Shown here in pieces: positions 26,372-35,517 of a stretch of 64,000 nt of DNA. Numbering within the stretch: position 1 is the first letter of the stretch; each line of letters starts with the position of its first letter. Below the pieces are notes generated by a model. That model searched no databases. It saw only the letters and a list, made by a program, of their open reading frames with translations, and was not told where the DNA came from. Position numbers and translations under genes: made by a program. The DNA is from Chlorobaculum limnaeum (lineage in GTDB: Bacteria; Bacteroidota; Chlorobiia; Chlorobiales; Chlorobiaceae): contig NZ_CP017305.1 in assembly GCF_001747405.1 (NCBI RefSeq), positions 1,258,001 through 1,322,000 on the forward strand, given 5' to 3'.

Positions 26372-27328
26372 CTAACTTCCTTCACCGAAATTTTTAACGC
26401 TAGTAATTTCTGCAATGCGTCGAGTTACAACCCCCTCAGCTGTGCCAGCGTAGATTAATGGCCATATGGTTCCACCATCAACTCGCTTTCCAGCAACAAA
26501 ATTAGCCCATGATTCGCAATAGCTTTGCCATTTGTCTTGCGACTCATCAAAAGCAGTGAGTTCTCCACCATCAAGGCGTGATCTAATTTTTGTTACTACA
26601 TCCGCGAGATGCTTGTGTTTTTCATCAAGCGATTTCCCCGCCTCGATATTCATGTCTGTTTGGGTAAGTGGGGCATTAGGGTAAATGGTTTCTGTAATAA
26701 ATTCGTTAGCTGCTCGCAAAAAAGCTACACAGCTCTCGAAACACCTTTCAACCTCTTCGGATTTGATTTCATACGCAGATGCAATCTCGTGACAAATTAT
26801 ATGTCGCAGTTCGAAAGTTCTCGCCACATCTGCGAATACCTCATCTGGTCTCGTAAGTATAGGCACTGCTGGTTTACCCATTACTTCATGAGCCCAACGA
26901 TCTGTTGTTTTGCGAAGAGCTTCTAAAAATCCACAACCTATCAGTTTCGATAAAACAGCTTCGATGTGCTCAAAGCGACTCAACTGTACCCCATGAGCCA
27001 CCAACTCTCCTACCGTTATTGCCTTCCCGTGCACTGCTCTAAGAACCGAAAAGTCTAGTTTTATCGAAGAAGAAGGCTTTTCAGCATTGCTAAGAAAAGG
27101 CTCACCCGCATCAATCAGATCTTTTATTGCAATTCGGAAGTAACTTTCGACACAAGCTATCAAAGCAACGGGAAAATAGCGAATTAACTCATTTTCGGAT
27201 TTATCATGTTTCTTGAATGCGTGTTCAAGGGCCAAAAGCCGCGATGATAGTTCTGCCATTGCAATGCCGAACTGTTGGCGTTGGCGAACCTCAACGATTT
27301 CCTGAATAATGTCTCGAATACGGTTCAT
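26372..27328 (-). CDS. HEPN-like domain fused to LprI/DUF1311-like domain
   Basis: A 318-residue protein. The N-terminal about 210 residues are helical and contain RHIICH (R175 to H180), the R-X4-H signature of HEPN ribonucleases. Residues about 231-308 match the LprI/DUF1311 pattern: QDKWQSYCESWANFVAG, then DGGTIWPLIYAGTAEGVVTRRIAEI split over 282-308. DUF1311 proteins usually carry a signal peptide; this one has none and looks cytosolic. HEPN proteins often act as toxins or abortive-infection RNases. No antitoxin gene overlaps it. Composition is more AT-rich than the SDR neighbour. It is the first gene of an island transcribed leftward, opposing the SDR gene. Function is inferred from motifs only. 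Confidence 0.7.
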   Translation of the reverse strand: MNRIRDIIQEIVEVRQRQQFGIAMAELSSRLLALEHAFKKHDKSENELIRYFPVALIACVESYFRIAIKDLIDAGEPFLSNAEKPSSSIKLDFSVLRAVHGKAITVGELVAHGVQLSRFEHIEAVLSKLIGCGFLEALRKTTDRWAHEVMGKPAVPILTRPDEVFADVARTFELRHIICHEIASAYEIKSEEVERCFESCVAFLRAANEFITETIYPNAPLTQTDMNIEAGKSLDEKHKHLADVVTKIRSRLDGGELTAFDESQDKWQSYCESWANFVAGKRVDGGTIWPLIYAGTAEGVVTRRIAEITSVKNFGEGS

Positions 27329-27421
27329 AGGGCGAAAAAATCTAAGATGTTTTTATACGGGATTTTTATAAGAAATTGGTCTTATAAAAAAACCAGAAAC
27401 AAATGCTTTGTCATTTCCCTC

Positions 27422-28054
27422 TCACACCACCATTTCCACCCCAGGCCGAGCCTTCCGCAATTGCCCTATCGCCGCTTCATCAACATCAAGCCGCTGTACG
27501 ACAACTCGTCGCAATGCGGGCATTTCCGCGAGCGCGGAGAGGTCGGTGACACGCGTTGCTCGGAGGTCGAGAGCTACGAGCGACGGATGGTGGCGAAGGA
27601 CGGAAATATCGGCGACGGGGGTGTGGGCGATGTCGAGTTCTTGCAGCGTCGAGATCGAGGCCAGCGGCGCGAGGTCGGCGACGCGCGTGTGTCGCAGCCG
27701 CAGAATGGCGAGGCCTGGCAGCCCGACGAGCGGCGTGAGGTCGGCGACTCGCGTGAAGCTGAGGTCGAGGGTGTGCAGCTCTTGATGATTTTCCACTCCG
27801 GCCAGCGAACGCACGTTCTGTTCCGGAATTTCGACAACGGCCAGGTGCGGGCATTTGCGCAGCACCGACAAGTCGAGCAGAGCGCCTCCGGGCGATTCGT
27901 GGGGGTTGGTTTGCCGGATCCGCAGCACGCGCAGTTCTGGCAGTTCGCCCAACGGATCGAGCGTCACAACCGGGGCGTTGACCAGGTCGATCACTTTGGC
28001 GCCAGGCGGAAATCGCTGACCGGCGAACAGGATCGTTGAGGCTTGTTCGGTCAT
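27422..28054 (-). CDS. Leucine-rich-repeat protein coupled to a metalloprotease gene
   Basis: A 210-residue protein made mostly of leucine-rich repeats of about 22-23 residues; successive units read LHTLDLSFTRVADLTPL, LAILRLRHTRVADLAPL, LQELDIAHTPVADISVL and LVALDLRATRVTDLSAL. No signal peptide or membrane segment is seen. Its ATG overlaps the stop of the metalloprotease gene by 4 bases, which indicates coupled translation and a shared task, for example an inhibitor or a binding partner. That role is inferred. Confidence 0.82.
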   Translation of the reverse strand: MTEQASTILFAGQRFPPGAKVIDLVNAPVVTLDPLGELPELRVLRIRQTNPHESPGGALLDLSVLRKCPHLAVVEIPEQNVRSLAGVENHQELHTLDLSFTRVADLTPLVGLPGLAILRLRHTRVADLAPLASISTLQELDIAHTPVADISVLRHHPSLVALDLRATRVTDLSALAEMPALRRVVVQRLDVDEAAIGQLRKARPGVEMVV

Positions 28055-29574
28055 GGATAGACGTTCCGGTAGTGGTCGTGGAGCCAGTCCACGAGCCGAC
28101 GGTCTCGCGCGGCATCGCCCAACAAGCCTCCGTAGGCGGCCATGGCTGCGTCAACGGCGAGGCTCACTCCTGCGGCAATCTCGTCGGCAGTGGAGAGGAA
28201 CGGCCCCATGGGCATGACGTTTGGCACGTTCGGGACGTTGCGCTTGGCAATGCTCATCGCCCGGACGATGCTCTCCGATGTGGTGATGTCGAGCCGGGTG
28301 ACTTCGGGCGGCGAAACCATCTGCTCGTGCAGCGTCAGATCCATCAGCGGCGAGACTTCAAGCATCCGGGCGACCGTCGCTCCATCGAGGGGCGTGCCGT
28401 CCAGCTGGTTGCGGCGAACATCCTTGATGAGACTGTCGAAGTCCGAAGCCGCATCCCACGCTTTTCGGTAGTACTGCACCCCACCGGCTCTGATCTGCTC
28501 CTCGGTGGTGAGGGGCGCCCCGGAGCTGGTGAGTCCGGGGGTAAATGTCTGGCCGACATAACTGCTTATGCCCCAGGTTCGCCGGGGAAGCTCCTCGTAG
28601 TGCGCCGCATTGTTGACTTTTATCGCCTCTTCGGCGGCCTCGAAGCCGGGGGTGCCGTAGTAGCCGTGATCGTCGATTCTGGAATCGGCAAGGTGAGCCG
28701 CCTCGTGGAGGAGCGTAACCTTCGAGCGCGGCGTGAGCGGATCGGAGACGACTGTTGAGAGCAGATGGATGTGCTGATCGCCGAAACTGGCCCACCCGCC
28801 GAGGAAGGTCTCCTGGGCGTCGAGGTTGTAATCGGTGCTGATGCGATGCTCGATGTCGGCGCTTATGGCGACGAGCCTGTTGTTAATCAGCCGGTAGCCG
28901 GCCTGCGCCGTGCTCCACTCGGTGGGGCCAAACACCGCTCGAAGCCCCGGTTCATCGGTTGAAACGGTTTGCGCCGTGGCCGCGGCGTCCTGCATGGCGG
29001 TGGCGAGATCGGCGCGATCAGCGGGATTTGGCGTGGTGTAGGCATCGCGGACCGAGTGGTACACCATCGTCCGGTCGGTTGGATCGAGGTAGCGCTCGTA
29101 GGCCGCCTGGTCGAGCTGACCCGGTAACGGAAATATTTCGTCCATCACCACGCCGATGTCGGTCGCGCTGGTGGCGGAGTTGAGGCGTCCTTCACGGTGC
29201 ATCCGTTCGAGCAATCGGCGAACTCGCGAATGCACGACAGACTCGTCAGCCGTGCCGGACGAGAGTATCGCCTGAAGATCAGCCGATGGCGGGACGCGCC
29301 ATTTGACGTCCGACGGTACCCGGCTCACGCCGCCGAATGCGCGGCCACTGCTGATACTCTCCACTCTTGCGCCCGGCTTCGGCCCGCGCGACGCCTGGAT
29401 GGTTGGAGCTGTTTCACTTGTCGCGCCCGGAACCGTTTGCGGAGTCTCGGACTGTCTTTGAAAAAACGGTTCAGCCCCGCGGCTCGGCGTAAAAAATGAT
29501 CGGGCCGGATTTGCAGATTTCAGCGCCACGCTCCGCGAACTGCTTTTCGATGATTTTTTGGCGAATGTACCCAT
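28051..29574 (-). CDS. HEXXH metalloprotease-like protein, eCIS-type N-terminus, paralogue 1
   Basis: A 507-residue protein. The basic, disordered N-terminus carries a repeated double-phenylalanine pattern (SFFTPSRGAEPFFQRQ), like that at the start of proteins associated with extracellular contractile injection systems. The catalytic domain has LLHEAAHLAD (H290, E291, H294) followed by DHGYYGTPGFEAAEE, a zinc-metallopeptidase signature with a downstream acidic ligand candidate, and NNAAHYEELPRR. It has no signal peptide. ATG 29574 is preceded by AAAGGAG. A paralogue lies at 30030-31529. Target unknown; an injected or self-acting peptidase effector is an inference. Confidence 0.75.
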   Translation of the reverse strand: MGTFAKKSSKSSSRSVALKSANPARSFFTPSRGAEPFFQRQSETPQTVPGATSETAPTIQASRGPKPGARVESISSGRAFGGVSRVPSDVKWRVPPSADLQAILSSGTADESVVHSRVRRLLERMHREGRLNSATSATDIGVVMDEIFPLPGQLDQAAYERYLDPTDRTMVYHSVRDAYTTPNPADRADLATAMQDAAATAQTVSTDEPGLRAVFGPTEWSTAQAGYRLINNRLVAISADIEHRISTDYNLDAQETFLGGWASFGDQHIHLLSTVVSDPLTPRSKVTLLHEAAHLADSRIDDHGYYGTPGFEAAEEAIKVNNAAHYEELPRRTWGISSYVGQTFTPGLTSSGAPLTTEEQIRAGGVQYYRKAWDAASDFDSLIKDVRRNQLDGTPLDGATVARMLEVSPLMDLTLHEQMVSPPEVTRLDITTSESIVRAMSIAKRNVPNVPNVMPMGPFLSTADEIAAGVSLAVDAAMAAYGGLLGDAARDRRLVDWLHDHYRNVYP

Positions 29575-30029
29575 CAGCAATCTCCTTTCGGTTTTTTCCT
29601 GCCTCAATCAGCCTGCCCTGCTTCATTGGCGGGTGTTACGACGCGAAGCACAACGGCGTGGGCTGTCAGAAAACTCTTGCGAAACAATCATATAAATAAT
29701 GTAGGAAAAGTTTGAACAACAGCTTCTGCCTGATCCGGGCCGGAATTTCATGCAACAGCAGGACGCATCGCCCCGGCAACCCGCCACGAACTCCGCTTCG
29801 ACACCGGCGACAAAATCAGCGGCTCGATCGATCGCGCGGACGTAGCCGAAGTCGCCGTCATCTCACTCTGGCATCCGAAGGCCGTGAACAAGACCTTCGA
29901 GCTGATCAAAGCCGGGGATGAAGAGGCGGCGCAGACGTCGCTGGAGGGGTTTTTCGAGCAGTTGTGAGGGGAGGCGTGTCTGGTTCTCTGGCGGATGTCC
30001 GGCTGAACCGAACCTTTACATGAATCAAA
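29575..30029. other. Spacer between the two metalloprotease genes
   Basis: It contains the promoter region of paralogue 1 and the decayed 3' end of an SDR gene (29730-29967). No other gene is evident. Confidence 0.6.
29730..29967 (+). pseudogene. Truncated 3' fragment of an SDR gene, duplicate of 26338-end gene
   Basis: From codon 29782 to the TGA at 29965-29967 the frame encodes 61 residues (RHELRFDTGDKISGSIDR onward) of which 54 match the end of the SDR at 25637-26338. Further upstream only short resemblances remain (LIRAG for LRPGG), with frame changes. There is no start. Identity ends right at the stop codon in both copies, so this is not a simple whole-gene duplication. Confidence 0.85.
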
Positions 30030-31529
30030 TCAGGACAACGTCTCGATCCGGTGATAGTGGTCGTGGAGCCAGTCAACAAGCTTGCAGTCACGCTTGGCAT
30101 CGCCCAATATGCCTCCATGAGCTGTCAGCGATGAATCAACCGCAATACTCATTCCCAGATATTCAAAGGCTGCGTCCAGAAATGGATGCCACTGTTGGAA
30201 CGGCAGTGGCGACATAATCTGATCTTTTGACAGCGTTGTGACTTTATTCCAAGCCAAATGAATCTCCCTTGCGATACTTTCTGCTGTCGTTACGTCGAGA
30301 AGCGTGATTTCAGGGGGCCGGGCTGATTGCTCATGCAGCGTCATATCCATCAACTGCGACACTTCGAGCAATTGATCAACCATTTTTTTGTTTGACCGCA
30401 ACTCCTTTTCGAATTTCTTGCCATCAGTCTGCTTGATACGCACTTTTCGGAGTAAATCCTGGGTCATGACGGCAGAGTGCCACGCCATCCTAAAGTAGTT
30501 GTAAGCCCTCGTTCTGATCTTTTGTTCACTTGTAAGGCTCTTTGAGGTGCCGGGTGTGAATGTCTTACGGGCATAGGAGCTCACACCCCATATTCGCCGG
30601 GGAAGCTCCTCGTAGTGAGCAGCATTATTAATCTTTGTCTCCTCTGCGGCGGACTCAAAGCCGGGACTGCCATAATAGCCATGGTCGCCAATGTCGGGAT
30701 TGGAAAGGTGAGCTGCTTCGTGGATGAACGTTGACTGAGCGAGTGTTGTGAAGGGATTCGTTACGTATTTAGCTCTCAAATGCATCACACCTCTGAATGC
30801 CCAGCCGCCGGTAAAGCTCACCTCTGTATCAAGGTTGTAGTCGGTTGTAACGTTGGTGTCGATTTTGCTGGCCAGCTCGTTGAGTTGGACGTGAATTCTT
30901 CTGTAATTTTGCGCTGCAGTAGCGAGGTGCTTGCCGGTTCCGAATACGGCTTCCAGCCCTGCCTTGTCGTTGGCGACCAGCCCGGCATTACCGGAAGCCG
31001 ACTCAAGGCTTCTTTTCAGATTTTCCCGATCCTTTTCCTGAGGTTTTATGGACGCCTCGTGAACCGATTTATACACCATTTCCCGATCAGTAGGATCGAT
31101 GTAGCGCTCGAACGCTGCCTGGTCGAGGACGCCCGGAATCGGGAAAAGCTCATGCATGGTAATATCGATATTGACAACACCCCTGAGCTTTCTTTCACGA
31201 TACATGCGTTCCAGCAGCTTGCGCACCCTTGAAAGCACGACAGCTTCGTCAACATTCCCGGAGGAAAGCATACCCTGAATTTCGCCAGCCGACGGGACTC
31301 GCAATCTGGCATCTGACGGTGGACGAGTAACTGCGCTGAAGTCGAGACGGCGCAGGCGTTTATCGGCATTCAGCTTCGAGTCCGGCTGATCCGCTTTGCG
31401 AGCTTCAGGCTGTCTCTGAAAAAACGGCTCAGGCGTATGGCTCTGGTCGAAAAATGGCCGTTTGGGCTTCGAGGCATTTTGGTGCGCGTTCTGCGAGCCT
31501 GCCTTCGATTTCTTTGCGAATGAGCTCAT
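30030..31529 (-). CDS. HEXXH metalloprotease-like protein, eCIS-type N-terminus, paralogue 2
   Basis: A 499-residue paralogue of the gene at 28051-29574. It shares the start (SFAKKSK versus TFAKKSSK), the double-FF motif (RPFFDQSHTPEPFFQRQ), FIHEAAHLSNPDIGDHGYYG (H270, E271, H274), NNAAHYEELPRRIWGVSSY and the end (VDWLHDHYH). It is lower in GC than paralogue 1 and has no linked LRR gene. Start ATG 31529 is chosen by alignment with the paralogue; a longer frame to 31607 would add 26 unlike residues. Zinc-peptidase activity is inferred from the motif. Confidence 0.75.
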   Translation of the reverse strand: MSSFAKKSKAGSQNAHQNASKPKRPFFDQSHTPEPFFQRQPEARKADQPDSKLNADKRLRRLDFSAVTRPPSDARLRVPSAGEIQGMLSSGNVDEAVVLSRVRKLLERMYRERKLRGVVNIDITMHELFPIPGVLDQAAFERYIDPTDREMVYKSVHEASIKPQEKDRENLKRSLESASGNAGLVANDKAGLEAVFGTGKHLATAAQNYRRIHVQLNELASKIDTNVTTDYNLDTEVSFTGGWAFRGVMHLRAKYVTNPFTTLAQSTFIHEAAHLSNPDIGDHGYYGSPGFESAAEETKINNAAHYEELPRRIWGVSSYARKTFTPGTSKSLTSEQKIRTRAYNYFRMAWHSAVMTQDLLRKVRIKQTDGKKFEKELRSNKKMVDQLLEVSQLMDMTLHEQSARPPEITLLDVTTAESIAREIHLAWNKVTTLSKDQIMSPLPFQQWHPFLDAAFEYLGMSIAVDSSLTAHGGILGDAKRDCKLVDWLHDHYHRIETLS

Positions 31530-31741
31530 GGGTGAATTCACTTCAATTTTTCCGGTGCGCAGCTTCTGTCGAGTACGGCAAAATCCGTCCGCGAACCAAT
31601 GTGGCAAGGCGACGAGCGGCTGACGGGTTGAGACATCCGGAAGGAGCGGAGAGGCGCATGACTTTTCGGGGCTATTGTCGATACTGCTATAAAAAAGTAC
31701 GAAAAGCTATTAAATCCTTTACAAGAAAATAAATAACAAAA

Positions 31742-31769
31742 GGGCGGCCTCGAAAAGTCGAGACCGCCC
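31742..31769 (-). terminator. Terminator downstream of dsbD
   Basis: A 12-base stem with one mismatch (GGGCGGCCTCGA, 31742-31753, with TCGAGACCGCCC, 31758-31769) reads on the minus strand into a T-rich run. It lies 28 bases after the dsbD stop. Confidence 0.88.
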
Positions 31770-31796
31770 CCTGCATTATCCATTGTCAGTTATCAA

Positions 31797-33668
31797 TTAT
31801 TGAATCCGCTCAACGTGCTTCAGGAACTCTTTAGCTTCGACGAAGCCGACGATGCGATTGTCCTTGAACTCCTGGCCTGACTTGTCGAAGAAGATGATGC
31901 CGGGAGGGCCGAAGAGGCTGAAGCGTTTCATCAGCGCTTTGTCGTCATCGGTATTCGCAGTCACATCCACCTGCAAGAGCGTGACACCGGCCAGGCCCTG
32001 CTGCACTTTCGCGTTGCTGATGGTGAACTTCTCCAGCTCTTTGCACGAAACGCACCAGTCGGCGTAAAAATCGAGCATCACCGGCTTGCCTGCGGAGGCT
32101 TGCAGTTCGCGCTCAAGCTCCTCGATGGAACGAATCCTTTTGAAGTTCAAGCGGGCGGCCTCGCCGGTTGTGTTCGCAGCGGAGGAACCCCCGCGCAGTC
32201 CTGCCAGCGGTTCGAGCGGATTGGTGGCTCCAGATGCGGCTCCGGCCAGCTCCATCACGCCGATGATGAAGAACACGAGGCCGAGCGCTTTGGTGAACTT
32301 GCCCCCGACGGTGAGCTTCTCCAGCTGATGGCCGAAGACTCCGGCGAAGACTGCACAGAGAATGCCAAGCGCGCCCCACGCAACCATCGTCGCCTGTGGG
32401 AGCAGCACCGGCGTCACCATCCAGATCGCCACGGCAATCAGCAGCAGGCCAAAGACATACTTGACGCCGATCATCCATGCACCGGCTTTCGGCAAGAGGC
32501 TTCCGGCGGAGAGGCCGATCAGCAGCAGCGGCACGCTCATGCCCATCGCCATCGAGAAGAGCGCCAGGCCGCCGATGTACACATCCTTCGTCTGGCTGAT
32601 GTAGACGAGCGTACCGGCGAGCGGCGCGGCGACGCAAGGGCCGACGATCAGGGCTGAAATGGCGCCCATCAGGAACACTCCGGCGAATTTTCCGCCCTTG
32701 AGCTTTCCAGAGGTTTTGGTAAGGCTGCTCTGCAACGCGGCGGGCACCTGAAGCTGGTACACGTCGAACATCGAGAGCGACAGTCCAACGAGCAGCAAGC
32801 TGAACATCACGAGTACCCACGGCTTCTGGAGCGCTCCGGCCAGCCCTTCGCCCGCAAGACCCGCCGCCACACCGAGCGAGGTGTACACGAGCGCCATGCC
32901 GAGGCAGTAAGCCAGCGCCATGAGGAAGCTTTTCGTTTTGGTCGTCTCCCCCTCTCCGACGATGATCGACGAGAGAATCGGCACCATCGGCAGAACGCAG
33001 GGGGTGAAGGAGAGCAGGAGGCCGAAAAGCAGGAAGGCCGCGGCAATCTTCCACCAGCTTCCGCTTTCGAGCGTCGATTGGGCAAGCGACAGATCGTCCT
33101 TGCCGCTCGCTTCAGCGGCCTTCTCCGAATTGGAGGTGACTGCGGGCGCGGATTCCTGCGTTGCGGGCTGCAATCCAGCCGATGCTCCCGCGTCCGGAGC
33201 GCCCGCTTCGACGAGCGCTCCCAGTTTTGACGGATCGACCGTGAACGTCCGGCTCATCGGAGGATAGCACAGGCCATCCTCCGAACACCCCTGATACTCG
33301 ACGCTCACGCTGAAGGGGCCGGAGGCTTTGGTAATTGGCACCTCGACCTTCAGCTCGTCATGATAGATCACCTGCTTTTCGCCGGTCGTGGGATCGGTGA
33401 AAAGGATGCCTTCGGGAAACACCGGTTTACCGAGGCTCGCCTGCCCTTCCGTGACGTTCACCGTCACCTGGTCACGGTAAAGCTTGTACGATTTGGCGAT
33501 CTTCCAGTGAAAAAGTACAGAGTTTCTGGCGGTCAGTTCGGCGCTCGGCACGAATGCCTGTTCCGGATCGAGAAAGTCAGCGGCAAAAACCGTGACGCTT
33601 TTCATGATAAGCACAAGCAGGAGCGCGACCGCCGTGAGAACACTTTGAGGGGTTGGGTTTTTTATCAT
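31797..33668 (-). CDS. dsbD: Thiol:disulfide interchange protein DsbD
   Basis: A 623-residue inner-membrane reductase that carries electrons from cytoplasmic thioredoxin to periplasmic proteins, for example for cytochrome c maturation. Signal peptide, then the immunoglobulin-like alpha domain with the cysteine pair QGCSEDGLCYPP, eight membrane helices with SFTPCVLPM and VGPCVAAPLAG, and a C-terminal thioredoxin domain with FYADWCVSCKELEKF. All three cysteine pairs are present, so it should be functional. It is monocistronic and followed by its own terminator. Confidence 0.95.
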   Translation of the reverse strand: MIKNPTPQSVLTAVALLLVLIMKSVTVFAADFLDPEQAFVPSAELTARNSVLFHWKIAKSYKLYRDQVTVNVTEGQASLGKPVFPEGILFTDPTTGEKQVIYHDELKVEVPITKASGPFSVSVEYQGCSEDGLCYPPMSRTFTVDPSKLGALVEAGAPDAGASAGLQPATQESAPAVTSNSEKAAEASGKDDLSLAQSTLESGSWWKIAAAFLLFGLLLSFTPCVLPMVPILSSIIVGEGETTKTKSFLMALAYCLGMALVYTSLGVAAGLAGEGLAGALQKPWVLVMFSLLLVGLSLSMFDVYQLQVPAALQSSLTKTSGKLKGGKFAGVFLMGAISALIVGPCVAAPLAGTLVYISQTKDVYIGGLALFSMAMGMSVPLLLIGLSAGSLLPKAGAWMIGVKYVFGLLLIAVAIWMVTPVLLPQATMVAWGALGILCAVFAGVFGHQLEKLTVGGKFTKALGLVFFIIGVMELAGAASGATNPLEPLAGLRGGSSAANTTGEAARLNFKRIRSIEELERELQASAGKPVMLDFYADWCVSCKELEKFTISNAKVQQGLAGVTLLQVDVTANTDDDKALMKRFSLFGPPGIIFFDKSGQEFKDNRIVGFVEAKEFLKHVERIQ

Positions 33669-34265
33669 AATTATTCAACACTGGTAGACTGGTTGTACAA
33701 CATTTTGCTTGAATCCCGGCTTTTTCAGACAATTTAATCCCTCGGCCCCGAGCAGCATGGCGATAGGGGTTTGTCTTGAGTAAATAGTGTGAGTTATCAC
33801 TATATGCACATGCAGTTATACCCTTAACGATAACAAGATGTCTTTTCCTTTGCAAAGAAATAACGACAGTTAAACCTCTTTTTTACAAAGAGGAGGGAGC
33901 TTACAAGCTGCGCAATGCCGGGGATCAGTTATGGCGAATTTTCCGAACAGACAGCGGAAACCTGTATCTGTCTTCAGAATAGCATTTGATGGTGAGCTTG
34001 TCAACAAGAGTGACTCTCCAAATACGCAGTGTGTTGCATGGCTTTCATGATGACGTCAAGCGACAGCGAAAAAAACGAAAAATGTGAGTACGAGACTCCT
34101 TGTGCGTGGCAGAGAGATGAAGATGGTGCTCTTTTTGAAACAATAGTTATGCGTTTTCAGTCTCGCAGGGAATGACCGCGGTGCAACCGGTTCGACGCGA
34201 TAGCGCGGCCTTTGACGAGGCACTATCGTCAGTGGCGCTCTGATGGTCAGAAAGATCAATCAGCC
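33669..34265. other. Non-coding region between dsbD and a small secreted protein gene
   Basis: No frame with protein-like content. A weak hairpin (CCTCTTT with AAAGAGG, 33875-33893) is the only structure noticed. It is GC-mixed, and may hold remnants, but nothing could be aligned by eye. Confidence 0.45.
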
Positions 34266-34715
34266 TCAAGGCACGCTTCTGTCAATCGCGCTGAAGGAGT
34301 ACCAGTCGCCCCCCTCATCGCCCCTGACGGTGTAATTATGAATCCTGATTTTCATTCCCTTTTTCAGGTAGCCATCGTTCGCGGGATGCGCGATGAAAAC
34401 GGTGATGGCGCTGCCGCTTCTGAATGAGCGGGACGCATCCGCCCCCGGAAGAGTCTCGACTTTCGTGTCTGCAAGCGTGACCCGGTAATGGGCGGGGCGC
34501 GTCCGGTCGTGGCCGAGAGAACCTGAATACGGACACCACTCTCCATTGCGCCAACTCCCCTGCCCCTTGATGAAAACATCCGGCGTCCAGGCGAGCGTTT
34601 CGATCACCCCCTCGATAGTCATGGGGCCGATGGCAGGAATCGGAGCCGCCGGAGAGGAGACCGGTCCAAAGAGCAGGCCAAAGAGAGCCTTCAGAAAAAC
34701 GAACAGCCGTTTCAT
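34266..34715 (-). CDS. Small exported protein of unknown function
   Basis: A 149-residue protein with a signal peptide (FVFLKALFGLLFG to SPAAP) and a compact beta-rich domain (IEGVIETLAWTPDVF, HYRVTLADTKVETLPG, SAITVFIAHP, MKIRIHNYTVRGDEGG), resembling small OB-fold-like periplasmic proteins in general shape only. I do not recognise the family. It sits 40 bases after the SIMPL gene on the same strand and may be co-transcribed with it. Confidence 0.7.
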   Translation of the reverse strand: MKRLFVFLKALFGLLFGPVSSPAAPIPAIGPMTIEGVIETLAWTPDVFIKGQGSWRNGEWCPYSGSLGHDRTRPAHYRVTLADTKVETLPGADASRSFRSGSAITVFIAHPANDGYLKKGMKIRIHNYTVRGDEGGDWYSFSAIDRSVP

Positions 34716-34755
34716 GAGTCATTGAATTTGACGGGTCAAACCCTTCGTGAACAGC

Positions 34756-35517
34756 CTACTCCAGCCTGAATTCAACAGTCACCACGACCCGCGCGATCTT
34801 GTCGATCGTGCTCTTGTCGTAAGTTCCGCCGTAATCGTCGGTACGGGCGTCGGCGGTGTTGGGCAAAATATAGAACGCGCCCTGTGACGCTGAACGCATC
34901 GCGCCAAGCCGGGCATCGCTGTGCTTCATGAACTCCTCGGCCCGCTTTTTGGCATTCTCTGTAGCCGCGCTGATGAGCGACATTTTTATATCCTCGAGGT
35001 TTGAAACGAGATACCTCGGCTCCTGGTACTCCAGCTCATGGCCCGAGGCTTTGTAATCCATCACGCCCTTGCTGGCCGCGATGATCTTGTCGAGCGCGCC
35101 AGTGGTGACCACAACGGTCTGGCGACCAACGAACCCCTCCTGAACGGTGATCATGTTATCACCCTCCTGCCGGGTGACGAAATTCGGCTCCACCGTTTCC
35201 GCCTTTTCGTCGAGGGTGGATTTGCCGAAGCCATAGCGGCCAATGAAACCGTCGAGCGCCGCTTTTTCCTGCCGGAGCTTCTGAAGCGTCTCCGGGAAGG
35301 TCTGGCCAAAAGCCTTGGCCGTCACCTGCCACTCGGCATTGTCCGCTTTGACCGGCTTTTCGGCCAAACCCTTGACGACGATCGACGAGCGTCCCGAGCC
35401 GATGTTGCGGGCCTGATAACCAAGCACGAACGCCCCGAGAATCAAACCAATGGCCACCAGCGCTCCGAATACCACGACCGAACGCGACATATTTCCGTTA
35501 GACCCATCCGCACTCAT
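34756..35517 (-). CDS. SIMPL-domain (DUF541) protein
   Basis: A 253-residue membrane-anchored protein: one N-terminal helix (VVVFGALVAIGLILGAFVLG), then a SIMPL/DUF541 domain (VVKGLAEKPVKADNAEW at the start and IARVVVTVEFRLE at the end). Homologues are periplasmic or outer-membrane oligomers linked to oxidative stress in a few species, but the molecular function is not settled. The start is ATG 35517, with GGGGAG close upstream; GTG 35520 is the alternative. Confidence 0.85.
   Translation of the reverse strand: MSADGSNGNMSRSVVVFGALVAIGLILGAFVLGYQARNIGSGRSSIVVKGLAEKPVKADNAEWQVTAKAFGQTFPETLQKLRQEKAALDGFIGRYGFGKSTLDEKAETVEPNFVTRQEGDNMITVQEGFVGRQTVVVTTGALDKIIAASKGVMDYKASGHELEYQEPRYLVSNLEDIKMSLISAATENAKKRAEEFMKHSDARLGAMRSASQGAFYILPNTADARTDDYGGTYDKSTIDKIARVVVTVEFRLE

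Noticed and set aside
29712..29921. 69-codon frame overlapping the SDR fragment as a separate gene
   Set aside because: It is an out-of-frame reading of the decayed SDR 3' end; the meaningful frame is the one ending at 29967.
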